DNA from: Kiritimatiellales bacterium
Lineage (GTDB): Bacteria; Verrucomicrobiota; Kiritimatiellia; Kiritimatiellales; Pontiellaceae
NCBI GenBank assembly: GCA_021734595.1
Contig: JAIPIO010000250.1
Coordinates: 1-5,787, forward strand
Reading direction: 5' to 3'
DNA: 5,787 bases
This document shows, in pieces, positions 5,289 to 5,787 of the stretch. Every line of letters begins with the position of its first letter. Positions within the stretch are counted from its first letter, which is position 1. The position numbers and the translations under genes are program-made. The notes beneath the pieces were generated by a model that searched no databases, was not told the DNA's origin, and saw only the letters and a program-made list of their open reading frames with translations.

Positions 5289-5787
5289 ATGACGGGTAAT
5301 TCCATATTAATCGGCCGTGTTTTCGGAATTCCGATACGGGTGCATATTTTGCTAGTGATTCTGCTGCCTGTTCTGGCCATGTTGTACAGCGACAGCTTTA
5401 TCTTTGGTCTGATGCTCGTGGTGGGGGTTTTTACCAGCGTTGCCTTGCATGAGCTGGGTCACTCCTTCGTAGCCATGCGCAAGGGTTGCTACGTCAAGGA
5501 AATCGTGCTTTCACCCATCGGCGGGGTGGCCAAAATGTCCAATATCCCCACCAAGCCCATGGATGAATTCCAAGTGGCCATCGCCGGTCCGCTGGTCAGC
5601 CTTTCACTTGCGGCCATCCTGCTGTTCGCCCCATTCCCGCTGCTCTTCTGGATCGGTGCCGTGAATGCCGGACTGTTTCTTTTCAACCTCCTCCCGGCCT
5701 TCCCGATGGATGGCGGGCGCGTACTGCGGGCTTTTCTGACAAGGAAGAAAGGTCGTCTTGAAGCAACCCGTATCGCCGCGACCATCG
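5289..5787 (+). CDS. Site-2 protease family (M50) membrane zinc metalloprotease, 3' end outside window
   Basis: The frame is open from the ATG to the window end, giving 166 codons of an intramembrane metalloprotease. The first residues (SILIGRVFGIPIRVHILL) match the start of SpoIVFB/S2P-type M50 proteins, in which a basic stretch leads into the first helix. The zinc-binding HELGH is at 54-58 (His54, Glu55, His58) in the second hydrophobic segment. A further family element, AIAGPLVS, is at 97-104. NLLPAFPMDGG is at 133-143 and supplies the third metal ligand Asp141. All catalytic residues are therefore present. Such proteins cut membrane-embedded substrates, often to release a regulator; the substrate here is unknown. 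Many relatives of this compact group end in a CBS-domain pair, which would lie beyond the window. It is divergent from sahR, with 135 bases between the start codons, and shows no functional link to its neighbours. Confidence 0.93.
   Translation, partial: MTGNSILIGRVFGIPIRVHILLVILLPVLAMLYSDSFIFGLMLVVGVFTSVALHELGHSFVAMRKGCYVKEIVLSPIGGVAKMSNIPTKPMDEFQVAIAGPLVSLSLAAILLFAPFPLLFWIGAVNAGLFLFNLLPAFPMDGGRVLRAFLTRKKGRLEATRIAATI

Noticed and set aside
5098..5292. A 64-codon + strand frame across the sahR start and the divergent spacer
   Set aside because: It overlaps the N-terminus of the repressor and its promoter, lacks a ribosome site and has no family signature.
5489..5785. A 98-codon minus-strand frame inside the M50 gene
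   Set aside because: It is antisense to a protein with intact HELGH and MDGG motifs; its arginine/serine-rich composition is typical of a shadow.

Overview
This window looks like ordinary chromosome from a moderately GC-rich, probably anaerobic bacterium. It carries two genes of a bacterial V-type (V/A-type) ATPase, ending in the order subunit I - subunit K. A V-ATPase cluster ending I-K is the arrangement I know from Chlamydia and spirochaetes. Together with the dense TTCCAAnnnTTGGAA-type palindromes between genes, this makes a PVC-group organism (Kiritimatiellota/Lentisphaerota/Verrucomicrobiota-like) my best guess. That assignment is an inference, and other anaerobic lineages remain possible.

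Layout, left to right. (1) The 3' part of the V-ATPase subunit I gene and the complete proteolipid subunit K gene, + strand, separated by a strong Shine-Dalgarno. Subunit K keeps the residues that bind Na+ in the Enterococcus hirae rotor ring, so the pump is probably sodium-coupled. (2) A 112-base convergent spacer built almost entirely of nested inverted repeats: two small hairpins that are inverted copies of one another flank a strong rho-independent terminator. (3) A minus-strand group read right to left: an ArsR-type repressor fused to a methyltransferase fold (SahR-like), then S-adenosylhomocysteine hydrolase (ahcY) 21 bases downstream, then, after a spacer holding a 20-bp-stem hairpin, a CaxA/YrbG-type Ca2+/Na+ antiporter. 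(4) A 135-base divergent spacer with a good sigma70-type promoter for the repressor gene and an 18-bp palindrome over its -10/start region, a likely autoregulatory operator. (5) The first 166 codons of an M50 (site-2 protease) membrane metalloprotease, + strand, cut by the window end.

How the genes fit together. The repressor-ahcY pair reads as a feedback unit of the activated methyl cycle: a SAH-sensing regulator controlling the enzyme that removes SAH. The V-ATPase and the antiporter converge on the same spacer and may both belong to a sodium economy, with the pump setting up or spending a Na+ gradient and the antiporter using it to expel Ca2+. That link is inferred only from position and family. 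I see no mobile element, CRISPR array, tRNA or rRNA, and no clear case for a wholly new system. The most interesting items are the SahR-like operator, the palindromic spacers, and the altered ion-site residues of the antiporter.
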